A stretch of DNA of 22,042 bases from Bacteroidota bacterium (GTDB taxonomy: Bacteria; Bacteroidota; Bacteroidia; Bacteroidales; F082): assembly GCA_023396415.1 (NCBI GenBank), contig JAEWWJ010000065.1, positions 1 through 22,042 of the forward strand, written 5' to 3'. Of the stretch, positions 15,844 through 22,042 are shown in pieces. Under the pieces are notes generated by a model that saw nothing but the letters and a program-made list of their open reading frames with translations, made no database searches and was not told where the DNA came from. The position numbers and the translations under genes are program-made. Position 1 is the first letter of the stretch, and every line of letters starts with the position of its first letter.

Positions 15844-15927
15844 TTATTCATCTAATTTTTTGCGCATATCGTAGATTTTTTTGCCGCCGTATGCAGCACC
15901 AAGACCAAGCAAAATAAGTGTCAACAC
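15844..15927 (-). CDS. Possible 27-aa small membrane protein
   Basis: A GTG at 15927 opens a 27-codon frame reading VLTLILLGLGAAYGGKKIYD and then MRKKLDE before a TAA. It has one glycine-rich hydrophobic helix followed by a basic, polar tail, the layout of genuine bacterial small membrane proteins with the positive end inside. An in-frame stop directly precedes the GTG, fixing the maximum size; a TTG at the next codon is an alternative start. The frame's residue pattern looks much more protein-like than the other five frames here. I know no matching family, and no promoter or ribosome site was identified, so the call is tentative. Confidence 0.4.
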   Translation of the reverse strand: MLTLILLGLGAAYGGKKIYDMRKKLDE

Positions 15928-16083
15928 TTAACCTATTGTTAACATTTAGGCTTCTTAGGCTGGTTTTGCTCATGTGAAGAGGAAAAAAACGTTGAAATAT
16001 TAAACATTTTTCATCCAAATAAATATCAAGCATTGGGCAGAAAACCAAAATGCGGCAGCTTGTCCCCTTTCTCATTCATTTGA

Positions 16084-16132
16084 ACCGTTAACTGAATCAG
16101 TGTTATTAGATTCACAGATCGGCGTAATTTTG
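16084..16132 (+). promoter_or_regulatory. Promoter and conserved upstream box of small-RNA copy 2
   Basis: ACCGTTAACTGAATC (16084-16098) differs at one base from the box at 1155-1141, and TAATTTTG (16125-16132) is a perfect TAnnTTTG -7 box. The 26-bp gap between them closely matches the 28 bp of copy 1. The bases between the two boxes are much less alike, so the conserved blocks stand out as functional sites. The box may bind a regulator that controls both copies together (inference). Confidence 0.55.
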
Positions 16133-16138
16133 CCTCGA

Positions 16139-16235
16139 TTCTTTGGTTAAAGAATAAGTTCGAACATAATGCCCTTGAGGCGCAAATCGTTTTTGTTGTT
16201 TTTTACGATTCGCGATTCCCCTCAAGGGCATTTTT
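16139..16235 (+). ncRNA. Candidate structured small RNA, copy 2
   Basis: About 97 nt from the inferred start to the end of a T5 run. It contains TTTGGTT, then ATAAGTTCGAAC (16154-16165, identical to copy 1) and a two-tier hairpin. Outer stem: 16168-16180 with 16220-16232, 13 perfect pairs; one pair is A-T where copy 1 has G-C. Inner stem: 16185-16190 with 16205-16210 (AATCGT/ACGATT), plus CGC/GCG beneath a mismatch; copy 1 uses a different sequence that also pairs. The 14-nt loop TTTTGTTGTTTTTT is the same as copy 1 except its first base. It stands alone between divergent genes and does not look like the leader of the STAS-kinase gene, which has its own -7 box. Confidence 0.65.
16168..16235 (+). 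terminator. Two-tier hairpin/terminator of small-RNA copy 2
   Basis: A 13-bp perfect GC-rich outer stem (arms AATGCCCTTGAGG and CCTCAAGGGCATT) merges directly into a T5 run at 16231-16235, the classical form of an intrinsic terminator. The inner stem and U-rich loop are larger than termination alone requires. Confidence 0.75.
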
Positions 16236-16267
16236 CGATTTGTTGCTTTAAATGACAAATGGTTAAG

Positions 16268-16311
16268 TGTTAATGATTAATTGTTAATGATTAATGATTG
16301 TAAATGATTAA
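16268..16311 (+). repeat. AT-rich short tandem repeats of the TTAATGATTAAT type
   Basis: Between small-RNA copy 2 and the STAS-kinase gene, GTTAATGATTAAT and close variants are repeated about three times in a row. The unit is nearly palindromic. It could bind a regulator or be simple slippage-prone intergenic DNA. The following GGCTAAAGCC (16316-16325) is too small to be a convincing terminator. Nothing else was found between 15928 and 16083 or between 16326 and 16400. Confidence 0.5.
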
Positions 16312-16404
16312 AAAAGGCTAAAGCCTCGCCAACAGCTCGCGTCTCAAGACGAGACCAAAGACCAACTTCAACCTCAAATACACCAATCATTTCAGTGGGT
16401 TTGC

Positions 16405-16412
16405 TATCTTTG
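16405..16412 (+). promoter_or_regulatory. -7 box that decides the start of the STAS-kinase gene
   Basis: TATCTTTG matches TAnnTTTG exactly. Transcription should begin near 16419, downstream of the first in-frame ATG (16395), so translation probably starts at ATG 16437 or 16443. Confidence 0.5.
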
Positions 16413-16436
16413 TTCCCGAACTCACGCTCCCATGAA

Positions 16437-18662
16437 ATGGAAATGATTACAGACCAAGTAAACAGCATCATCCAACCGATAGGCAGGATTGACGCCAACA
16501 CAAGCTCAAGTCTTGAAGCAACACTCACAAGCTTTGTCAACACCGGCAAAGATTTGATCTTAGACCTTTCGCAATGCGTCTATTTGTCGAGTGCAGGGAT
16601 TCGGATTTTATTGAAAGCAAAAAAAACACTGCTTCAAAGCCAAAACGAGCTCTATATCGTTTCTCCGCCGGCTGACGTGTATCAGGTTTTTGAAATCGCG
16701 GGCCTGCTCAAACTATTCCAATTTGAAAACAGCTTGGAAACAGCAAAGAAAAAAATAAACAAAATTCAAAAGCCTTCGCAGCAAACCATTGATTTTCAAA
16801 TCGGTGGTAAAACTTTTGTTTATACCTCAACCGGATTGGAAAATAGTGGCGCTTTTTGGAAAGGACCTGACATTGTTAGTTTTAAGGAACTTGGACTTTC
16901 GATGGGCATCGGACCGGTGCGAAGTTTACCAGGTTCGGTGAATGAAACCTTGGATTTCTTCATGACAACTGACAGTTGTGTTGGTTTTTACGAACTTGAA
17001 AACACTGATGAAGCCGACTTCAGGATTTCGTCTAATCCCACAAAAAACGGGTTCCCCATCAGCGAAGCCATCTCTTTTGGCAACCAACCCGCGGGTTTCC
17101 TCAGGCTATCAGCACCTTCAAATGTTAGTTTGGATGAGGTGCAACATGCGGTAAGGCTGATACAAAAACTCACTAAGGCCGACAACTGTTTGACATTGGT
17201 CATCGTTACCTCTTTGAGCAAGTCTACACCGGCGATCAAAATGTATGCAGTGATGGAGGCAGAAAATTTGGTAAAAAGTGTTGTGAATTGCTCAATTTCA
17301 TCAGATGGTTTTTTCTTTTCCAAATTCAATGGAGCTAAATTTGGCATTCAGTTTGAATTGGACAATATCGAAGAAGTTTCGTTAGAAACTGACCTTCAAG
17401 ACTTTCTACTGAACAATTTGAGTTTCGAGAATATTTCTGAAATCGCAAAGCTCAACGAATCGCAAACCATCGAGAATCCTTTTGTATGGCTGTTTAATGT
17501 CAATCAACTTGTTGATGGAAATATGCAACGCATTCAAATTGAAACAGTTGATGGATTTTCATTTGAGCCTCACCAATCTTTTTTAACCCGCCAATTGTTT
17601 ACCGATGCCTCCAGACTTAAAATCGAGCCCCTGCATGGAGGTTTTTCGGCACAAACATTCCATGTCACTTCGTTTGATCACGACGGCAGAAAAATGCGGC
17701 CCACGGTGATGAAAGTTGCGCATCGCGATTTAATTGAACGTGAGTCGGATCGCTGCTCGCGCTATGCTTTGCCATACATTTTCAACAACAGCGCGGTGGT
17801 GCTTGGAGCCGAATTTTATGGCGAAACGGGAGCCTTGCGCTATAATTTTGTTGGAATTGGAGGCGAATCAAGTCAATTGAAATGGCTGACCCATTATTAT
17901 CATCAAAAAGACATCGCTTATCTAAAGCCTTTGTTCGACAAAATTTTTCTTCAAATTCTTAAACCTTGGTATGGTCAACCTGTCATAAAAACCATCCAAC
18001 CTTTTGAAGATCATGATCCTACCTATACTTTCTTTCCTCACATTTATGATACGGTGAAAGATGTGTTTTCAATTTCATCCGATGAACCTGAAATTTTTGT
18101 TGCCGAAACCGGCCGCAACATGTTGAATCCTTATTGGTTTTTGAAACATGAATATCCGAAACGACGGGACAAGAGCATGCAATATCCAACGGGAATCTGC
18201 CATGGCGACCTGAATATGCAGAATATTCTTCTTGACGAAACGATGAATGTGTACCTGATTGATTTTTCGGAGACAAGACAGCGGTCGGTGGTGTCTGATT
18301 TCGCCCGCTTGGAGGCCATCTTATTGATAGACAATGCACCTTTGGAAACCGAAGCGGATATGAAACCGTATCTTGATTTTATCGAATCGTTTTACAATGT
18401 TGCTGATCTTCAGAATGTTTCACCAAATATATACACTGGTTTTCATCGCGAAAAAGTAGCTAAAAATCATGCCTTAGCGCTGAAGATGCGCAACTACGCC
18501 TATGAAAGCACACACCAAAACGCTGATCCTATTCCTTATTATATGGCCTTGTTGGAGTGGGTGTTGCCGATTGTTTGTTACGGTATTCCCATTCCGCAGC
18601 GGCGACTTTCGATGATCGTCGCTTCCCTACTGTGTGAAAAAGTGATGAAAGCTGATTTTTAA
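16437..18662 (+). CDS. STAS domain fused to an APH-like kinase domain
   Basis: Using ATG 16437 the product is 741 aa. Residues 1-105 form a STAS (anti-sigma-factor antagonist) domain: IIQPIGRIDANTSSSLE, LILDLSQCVYLSSAGIRILL, with Ser52 at the usual phosphoacceptor position. Residues about 118-380 are unassigned. Residues about 385-741 look like an aminoglycoside-phosphotransferase/choline-kinase-type fold: glycine loop LHGGFSAQTF (400-408), probable ATP lysine in PTVMKVAH (Lys426), ERESDR (434-439), catalytic HGDLNMQN (His589, Asp591, Asn596) and metal Asp609 in YLIDFSE. All the key kinase residues are present. The architecture suggests phosphorylation-controlled partner switching within one polypeptide (inference). 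No anti-sigma kinase, phosphatase or sigma factor is adjacent. The gene is monocistronic in this window. Confidence 0.75.
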   Translation: MEMITDQVNSIIQPIGRIDANTSSSLEATLTSFVNTGKDLILDLSQCVYLSSAGIRILLKAKKTLLQSQNELYIVSPPADVYQVFEIAGLLKLFQFENSLETAKKKINKIQKPSQQTIDFQIGGKTFVYTSTGLENSGAFWKGPDIVSFKELGLSMGIGPVRSLPGSVNETLDFFMTTDSCVGFYELENTDEADFRISSNPTKNGFPISEAISFGNQPAGFLRLSAPSNVSLDEVQHAVRLIQKLTKADNCLTLVIVTSLSKSTPAIKMYAVMEAENLVKSVVNCSISSDGFFFSKFNGAKFGIQFELDNIEEVSLETDLQDFLLNNLSFENISEIAKLNESQTIENPFVWLFNVNQLVDGNMQRIQIETVDGFSFEPHQSFLTRQLFTDASRLKIEPLHGGFSAQTFHVTSFDHDGRKMRPTVMKVAHRDLIERESDRCSRYALPYIFNNSAVVLGAEFYGETGALRYNFVGIGGESSQLKWLTHYYHQKDIAYLKPLFDKIFLQILKPWYGQPVIKTIQPFEDHDPTYTFFPHIYDTVKDVFSISSDEPEIFVAETGRNMLNPYWFLKHEYPKRRDKSMQYPTGICHGDLNMQNILLDETMNVYLIDFSETRQRSVVSDFARLEAILLIDNAPLETEADMKPYLDFIESFYNVADLQNVSPNIYTGFHREKVAKNHALALKMRNYAYESTHQNADPIPYYMALLEWVLPIVCYGIPIPQRRLSMIVASLLCEKVMKADF

Positions 18663-18670
18663 TTTTTGTG

Positions 18671-18704
18671 GCCCGCAACGGATGTGACAAATCCTAATGC
18701 GGGC
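18671..18704 (+). terminator. Weak hairpin after the STAS-kinase gene
   Basis: GCCCGCA (18671-18677) pairs with TGCGGGC (18698-18704) around a 20-nt loop that includes a small GGAT/ATCC stem. The stem is GC-rich but is followed by TTCACTT rather than a clean T run, so termination is only possible. The remaining AT-rich stretch to 18904 presumably holds the fasciclin promoter; I found no good TAnnTTTG match, only TAACTTTA near 18800. Confidence 0.35.
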
Positions 18705-18904
18705 TTCACTTGAAAAATAATTGTGATAAATAAATATTTCTAATTCGCTGAACAGCATCTATTTAAAATAAAACAAGTTTACTCTTTAACATTTTTTGTT
18801 TAACTTTAATCAACAAACGTTGAACAATATTATGTGTTCTGAGGTTTAGTTGACCTACTAAGTAATTTTTTAAATTATCATTCACTCAACTAAACTCTTC
18901 TAAC

Positions 18905-19834
18905 ATGCAAAAATTAGCAATCAAACTTCAGTACTTTCTCATCGCTCTTTTAATGGTTGGTGTTTTCACCTCCTGCGATAAAGATGACGACCCGGTAGTT
19001 GTCGAATCAAAAAACATTGTTCAAACTGCCGTGGGTGATCCTCAGTTTTCAATCCTGGTTTCAGCGCTTCAAAAAGCCAATTTAGTTTCAGCCCTTGAAG
19101 GCACAGGACCATTCACCGTGTTTGCACCCACCAACGCGGCTTTCAATGCACTTTTCGCTCAATTGGGCGTTTCAGGTATCAATGATCTGAGTGCAGAAAT
19201 TCTTACCCCGATACTCTTAAATCACGTTGTAAGTGGAAGTGTTAAATCAACTGACATTGCTACCGGCTATGCCAACACCTTGAGCAGCAGTGCCCCCGGC
19301 CAAAACTTCGTGAACATCTATATCGAAAAAACCACCTCAGTGAAAGTGGATGGCAGCAATGTTACCGCAGCTGATGTGATGGCATCCAACGGCGTCATTC
19401 ACGTTATTGATAAGGTGATTGTTCCGGCATCTGTTGTAAGCCATGCCATCAACAATCCCGGATTTAGCACTTTGGTAGCAGCCGTTTTAAAAGCTGATTT
19501 GGCCTCTGCATTGTCGGCAACCGGACCGTTTACAGTGTTTGCGCCTACCAATGAAGCATTTGCAAAACTGTTTACCGCCTTGGGTGTGTCGGGCATTGCC
19601 GACCTCACAGCCGAGCAACTCACTCCAATTTTGCTTTACCATGTTGTTTCCGGCAACGTAAGGGCCGCACAAGTAACATCGGGAAGCGCTCCAACCCTCA
19701 ATACAGCAAGCAACATTGATGTGGTTGTAACCGGAGGAAGCGTGAAACTGAATGGCACATCAAACGTGATTGCCACTGATGTTCAAGGCACGAATGGCGT
19801 CATTCATGTGATTGATACCGTGCTTGTTCCATAA
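18905..19834 (+). CDS. Two-domain fasciclin (FAS1) lipoprotein
   Basis: A 309-aa predicted lipoprotein with lipobox FTSC (Cys24) followed by an acidic linker DKDDDP. Two FAS1 domains follow, about 36-172 and 177-309, each with the family blocks GPFTVFAPTNxAF, LTPILLxHVVSG and NGVIHVIDxVxVP. The two copies are close to each other, which implies an internal duplication; the second is slightly shorter in the middle. FAS1 domains mediate adhesion or polysaccharide and protein contacts on the cell surface. The Asp-rich linker after the lipidated Cys resembles signals that favour surface export of lipoproteins in some Bacteroidota (inference). The gene is followed by a strong terminator and appears to be single. 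Confidence 0.9.
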   Translation: MQKLAIKLQYFLIALLMVGVFTSCDKDDDPVVVESKNIVQTAVGDPQFSILVSALQKANLVSALEGTGPFTVFAPTNAAFNALFAQLGVSGINDLSAEILTPILLNHVVSGSVKSTDIATGYANTLSSSAPGQNFVNIYIEKTTSVKVDGSNVTAADVMASNGVIHVIDKVIVPASVVSHAINNPGFSTLVAAVLKADLASALSATGPFTVFAPTNEAFAKLFTALGVSGIADLTAEQLTPILLYHVVSGNVRAAQVTSGSAPTLNTASNIDVVVTGGSVKLNGTSNVIATDVQGTNGVIHVIDTVLVP

Positions 19835-19860
19835 CAACTTACTTTATCTTATTGTTATAA

Positions 19861-19888
19861 AAACCGACAGATATTGTCGGTTTTTTTT
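19861..19888 (+). terminator. Intrinsic terminator of the fasciclin gene
   Basis: AAACCGACA (19861-19869) pairs with TGTCGGTTT (19875-19883) around a 5-nt loop, and the T tract runs through 19881-19888. The hairpin starts 26 bp after the stop codon. Confidence 0.9.
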
Positions 19889-19950
19889 GTTTTATGACGC
19901 TGTAAACAGTTGTCAATGCTCTGATTGAAAGCCTCGCTTTTCAAGGCTCT

Positions 19951-20311
19951 AATTGGTACTAATTGAGCAATTATGCGGGTTATTGTGTGATAAAACCTGC
20001 TTTCGCTGCTGCGCATGTCTCGCATACGGGCCAATTGCTCTTCAAAAAAATCTTTTCAAAAATGTTGTTGGGGTTTTTCAATCACTCATCATCCATCGTA
20101 AAGACTTTGATGATGTGTTCCTTCAAGCGCTTAGTGGCCAAATTCAAATTACAGTTGCTTGAGTGCTTTTCACGTAATAACCTACCGTTAGGATCGCATC
20201 CAGATTGTAATATTTAACTTTTGCTTCTTGTATTTTTCCTTCATTAGCGCCATGTTGGGTGGTATGTGCAAAATTTGCGCAGACCACTTCTTCCTTTAAT
20301 TCTTTAGTTTC
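19951..20311 (-). pseudogene. Decayed RhuM-family (virulence-associated) protein gene
   Basis: Reading the minus strand across frames gives, in order: LKEEVVCANFAHTTQHGA, then KVKYYNLDAILTVGYYVKS, then (shifted) ATKRLKEHIIKVFTMDDE, a stop, LKNPNNIF, then (shifted again) FFEEQLARMRDMRSSESRFY. This is the collinear core of RhuM proteins (normally YNLDxIxSVGYRVKS, FRIWATKRLKEYIIKGFxMD, ExLxRIRDIRxSExRFY). At least two frameshifts and an in-frame stop are present, and the N-terminal DNA-binding-like part and the C-terminus are missing. RhuM genes usually travel in islands and near restriction or toxin-antitoxin loci, so this is probably a relic of horizontally acquired DNA. The stretch 19889-19950 holds nothing recognisable beyond a weak AGCCT/AGGCT stem. 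Confidence 0.75.
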
Positions 20312-20331
20312 AAAAAGAATTTAATCAATTA

Positions 20332-20940
20332 TTAATCAAATAGATACAAATTAAATCCAATTGTTAAACTGAATATATCGGTAATATTTACCGTTTCTGA
20401 TCGAAACAAGTAAGTGACATACATCTCGTTGGTGGTGGTATTCGCGTAAAGCTCAATAGCTTTGATAAATCCCGTTTTTGAAAGCTCTCGTTTCAATGCA
20501 CCACCAAAATCAAAATGTAGCCGAAAAGCATTGGGGGCATAGTAACCTTCGGGAAAGTTCTTGGGTAAGCGACTAAAAGTGCGGTCGTTGTCGGCAATTT
20601 GCTTGCTTATGGCTATGCTCATCAGTGGCCTGAGGGTGTAATGGCGTGGCAAATCAAAAGCATAAGGGTAATAGGTCAGACGCAGCACCAAATTGTGGAT
20701 GGCTTGACCGGTACGAAAGGCAGGGGCATAACCGTAAACTCCATCTAAGCTCAGACTATGCACCGGATTGAGGTAGTAGCCGGCACCTACTGAACCGCTG
20801 CCGATATTTCCGGCCAACTGTAAATTGACATAGTCCGGAATGATTCCTCTTTTTTTACCGACAACCGAATCTTGCGCGCTGAGCGTTTCTGTTGCGATTA
20901 AAGATAGAATAAGCAAAAAACAACCGATCAACTTATTCAT
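20332..20940 (-). CDS. Small exported protein, probable outer-membrane barrel
   Basis: Starting at ATG 20940 the product is 202 aa with a clean signal peptide (MNKLIGCFLLILSLIATETL, cleavage near SAQ). The mature part has alternating strands (VNLQLAGNIGSGSVGAGYYL, LVLRLTYYPYAF, HFDFGG) and a terminal strand TIGFNLYLFD, consistent with a small beta-barrel of the kind often labelled 'outer membrane beta-barrel protein'. I do not recognise a specific family. The open frame extends to 21024, but that start lies inside the upstream gene and would bury the signal peptide. Only 4 bp separate its start from the stop of the phosphoesterase gene, so the two form an operon. Confidence 0.7.
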   Translation of the reverse strand: MNKLIGCFLLILSLIATETLSAQDSVVGKKRGIIPDYVNLQLAGNIGSGSVGAGYYLNPVHSLSLDGVYGYAPAFRTGQAIHNLVLRLTYYPYAFDLPRHYTLRPLMSIAISKQIADNDRTFSRLPKNFPEGYYAPNAFRLHFDFGGALKRELSKTGFIKAIELYANTTTNEMYVTYLFRSETVNITDIFSLTIGFNLYLFD

Positions 20941-20944
20941 GTTT

Positions 20945-21763
20945 TCAAAAATTAATAGACTGAAAAATAACGGTATCTGCAAGCACCTGCACAGTTCGGT
21001 AGCTGCCTTTTTGCGGCGCGCCAATAACCATATTTGGCATGATTTTCAACCCATTAGGCAAGGTATCATTCGCATATTCATAAGCGTCATGGTGATGGCC
21101 GTGAATAGATAGCGTTACGTTGTATTCATTCATCAGCAGGTTGAAAACAAAAAAATAGGACAGGAAAAACTGATCGCTCCAAGGCGGGATGTGCGCGATA
21201 ACAAAAACATGCCTAAACTCATTTCTGTCTTGCAACTCTTGTCTCAGCCAGCCAAAATCGGGTTCGGCATAATTCAACTCCCACACCACATCGTTGAAAA
21301 AGATGAACTTACACTCCTTATAAATCAAACTGTAATTTTCTTTGCCATACATATCCGAATAAATTGACCGTCCATTGGCCAGCAAATCATGGTTTCCAAT
21401 GACAGTAAAATAAGGTATTTCGAGCTTTTTCATCACATCTTGGAACACGTCAAACTCTTTGATAAGGCCGCCGTCCGTCATATCACCGCCGTGAATCACA
21501 AAATCAAAATCTCCGCTTTTGTTGATATGATCCACTGCCTTCGCCAATTCATCAAAATAGAGATGGCTGTCAGAAACCAAAGCAAAACGAAACGGTTCAA
21601 AATGCCCATGGTCGTTGTCGGCATAAAGGCGCGTTAAATTTTTCTCTGAGGTGTTCTGCCTGTCGGCAGAAACAAAAGCAGAATAAGGAGAGAATTCGAT
21701 CAGCTTATCGCAAGAACTCAACAAAAAAAATAGTGAAAAAAATAAGTAGAATTTGTTTCGCAT
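20945..21763 (-). CDS. Calcineurin-like metallophosphoesterase lipoprotein
   Basis: A 272-aa predicted lipoprotein (lipobox LSSC, Cys18). The mature part carries the full metallophosphoesterase motif set: DSH (Asp65, His67), GGD (Asp94), GNHD (123-126), a lone His (His191 in IAHIPPW) and GHHH (222-225, the GHxH motif). These bind two metal ions and catalyse phosphoester hydrolysis. The lipid anchor places it in the envelope; the substrate could be a nucleotide, phospholipid or sugar phosphate, and cannot be told from sequence. It is the first gene of a two-gene operon with the small barrel protein. A weak promoter candidate (TTTG, then TAAATTGC about 21 bp later) lies on the minus strand near 21792-21824. 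Confidence 0.88.
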   Translation of the reverse strand: MRNKFYLFFSLFFLLSSCDKLIEFSPYSAFVSADRQNTSEKNLTRLYADNDHGHFEPFRFALVSDSHLYFDELAKAVDHINKSGDFDFVIHGGDMTDGGLIKEFDVFQDVMKKLEIPYFTVIGNHDLLANGRSIYSDMYGKENYSLIYKECKFIFFNDVVWELNYAEPDFGWLRQELQDRNEFRHVFVIAHIPPWSDQFFLSYFFVFNLLMNEYNVTLSIHGHHHDAYEYANDTLPNGLKIMPNMVIGAPQKGSYRTVQVLADTVIFQSINF

Positions 21764-21899
21764 ATTTCTAAACCTTGAGGTGCAATTTAGGAATACTTTG
21801 TGAAATCTGACAAATCAATTTAACTATGAATTTTAAAGCCGCTGTAAATCATTCAGATCAAACCGAGGAATCTAATGTTTTTTCGCAAAAAAGTGAAAG

Positions 21900-22042
21900 C
21901 TATGGCAACATCAAAAGCTTTTTGAGGCGCTTCTCTTCAATTAAAGCCTCCTTTTTGGTTGCCCACTCTTTGAGGTAAACCATTTCCCAAGGCCCTTTGT
22001 TGGCCGTATAACGACTAAGATTATTGTTGTGCTCGAACAATC
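21900..22042 (-). CDS. GIY-YIG nuclease superfamily protein, C-terminal part (cut by window end)
   Basis: The minus-strand frame entering from the window edge encodes 46 residues: LFEHNNNLSRYTANKGPWEM, VYLKEWATKKEALIEEKRLK, KLLMLP and a TAG stop at 21902-21900. The HNNxLSRYTxxKGPWxxVY segment and the following charged helix (EAxxxEKRLKK) are the second half of the small stand-alone GIY-YIG (YhbQ-like) endonucleases common in Bacteroidota; the GIY-YIG strands themselves lie beyond the window. The usual catalytic Glu region is present (EALIEEKRLK). The family's cellular role is mostly unproven. Confidence 0.8.
   Translation of the reverse strand, partial: LFEHNNNLSRYTANKGPWEMVYLKEWATKKEALIEEKRLKKLLMLP

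Noticed and set aside
15612..15851. N-terminal 80-residue extension of glutaminase
   Set aside because: Outside the family length, no domain, starts over the stop of another small frame, and contains a -7 box; treated as leader.
16268..16311. AT-rich tandem repeats as a CRISPR array or origin iterons
   Set aside because: Units are contiguous, short and have no spacers; no dnaA or rep gene is nearby.
16316..16325. GGCTAAAGCC as a terminator
   Set aside because: Four-pair stem with a two-base loop; too small.
16395..16436. Earlier ATG of the STAS-kinase gene
   Set aside because: It lies upstream of the -7 box and the extra residues do not belong to the STAS fold.
19953..20217. Plus-strand small frames between the fasciclin gene and the barrel gene
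   Set aside because: They lie antisense to the collinear RhuM pseudogene and show no family features.

Overview
The window looks like chromosomal DNA from a member of the Bacteroidota (Bacteroidetes). The basis is the gene content (PorV-like barrel, HhH outer-membrane protein, TPR/HTH regulator, fasciclin lipoprotein, ISAon1-family IS, a second DnaE of about 980 aa) and recurrent TAnnTTTG promoter boxes, the -7 consensus of that phylum. I cannot place it below phylum level.

Layout. 1-1100: the tail of an unidentified gene, then a broken ISAon1-family insertion sequence (intact first ORF, second ORF cut off after about a third). 1000-1160 (minus): a small-RNA-like locus ending in a long hairpin. 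1177-1845 (minus): a DUF2461 protein. 1910-6172 (plus): an envelope cluster of a PorV/PorQ-like barrel, a HhH-domain outer-membrane protein and a lipoprotein esterase. 6325-8872 (plus): a four-helix cytochrome-b-like membrane protein, a short anchored protein, and a TPR-transmembrane-HTH regulator whose start overlaps it. 8925-9635 (minus): yebC. 9833-11458 (plus): rmuC, convergent with a DnaE-like polymerase (11467-14409, minus). 14697-15611 (minus): glutaminase. 16084-16235 (plus): a second copy of the small-RNA-like locus. 16437-18662 (plus): a fusion of a STAS domain, an unassigned region and an APH-like kinase. 18905-19834 (plus): a two-domain fasciclin lipoprotein with a clear terminator. 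19951-20311 (minus): a RhuM pseudogene. 20332-21763 (minus): an operon of a metallophosphoesterase lipoprotein and a small outer-membrane-like protein. 21900-22042 (minus): the 3' end of a GIY-YIG nuclease gene.

The most notable find is the pair of intergenic loci near 1.0-1.16 kb (minus) and 16.08-16.24 kb (plus). They share an upstream box (ACCGTTAACTGAWTC), a TAnnTTTG promoter box, an ATAAGTTCGAAC motif and a two-tier hairpin with a near-identical 14-nt U-rich loop. The inner stems differ in sequence yet both pair, and the outer stems differ by a matched base-pair swap. This points to a conserved structured RNA of about 100 nt, present at least twice here. I do not recognise it as a named family. 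The second candidate novelty is the STAS-kinase fusion.

Several long reading frames begin upstream of the likely start. For yebC, glsA and the STAS-kinase gene a TAnnTTTG box lies inside the long frame and supports the shorter form; starts are corrected here. No tRNA, rRNA or CRISPR array was seen.
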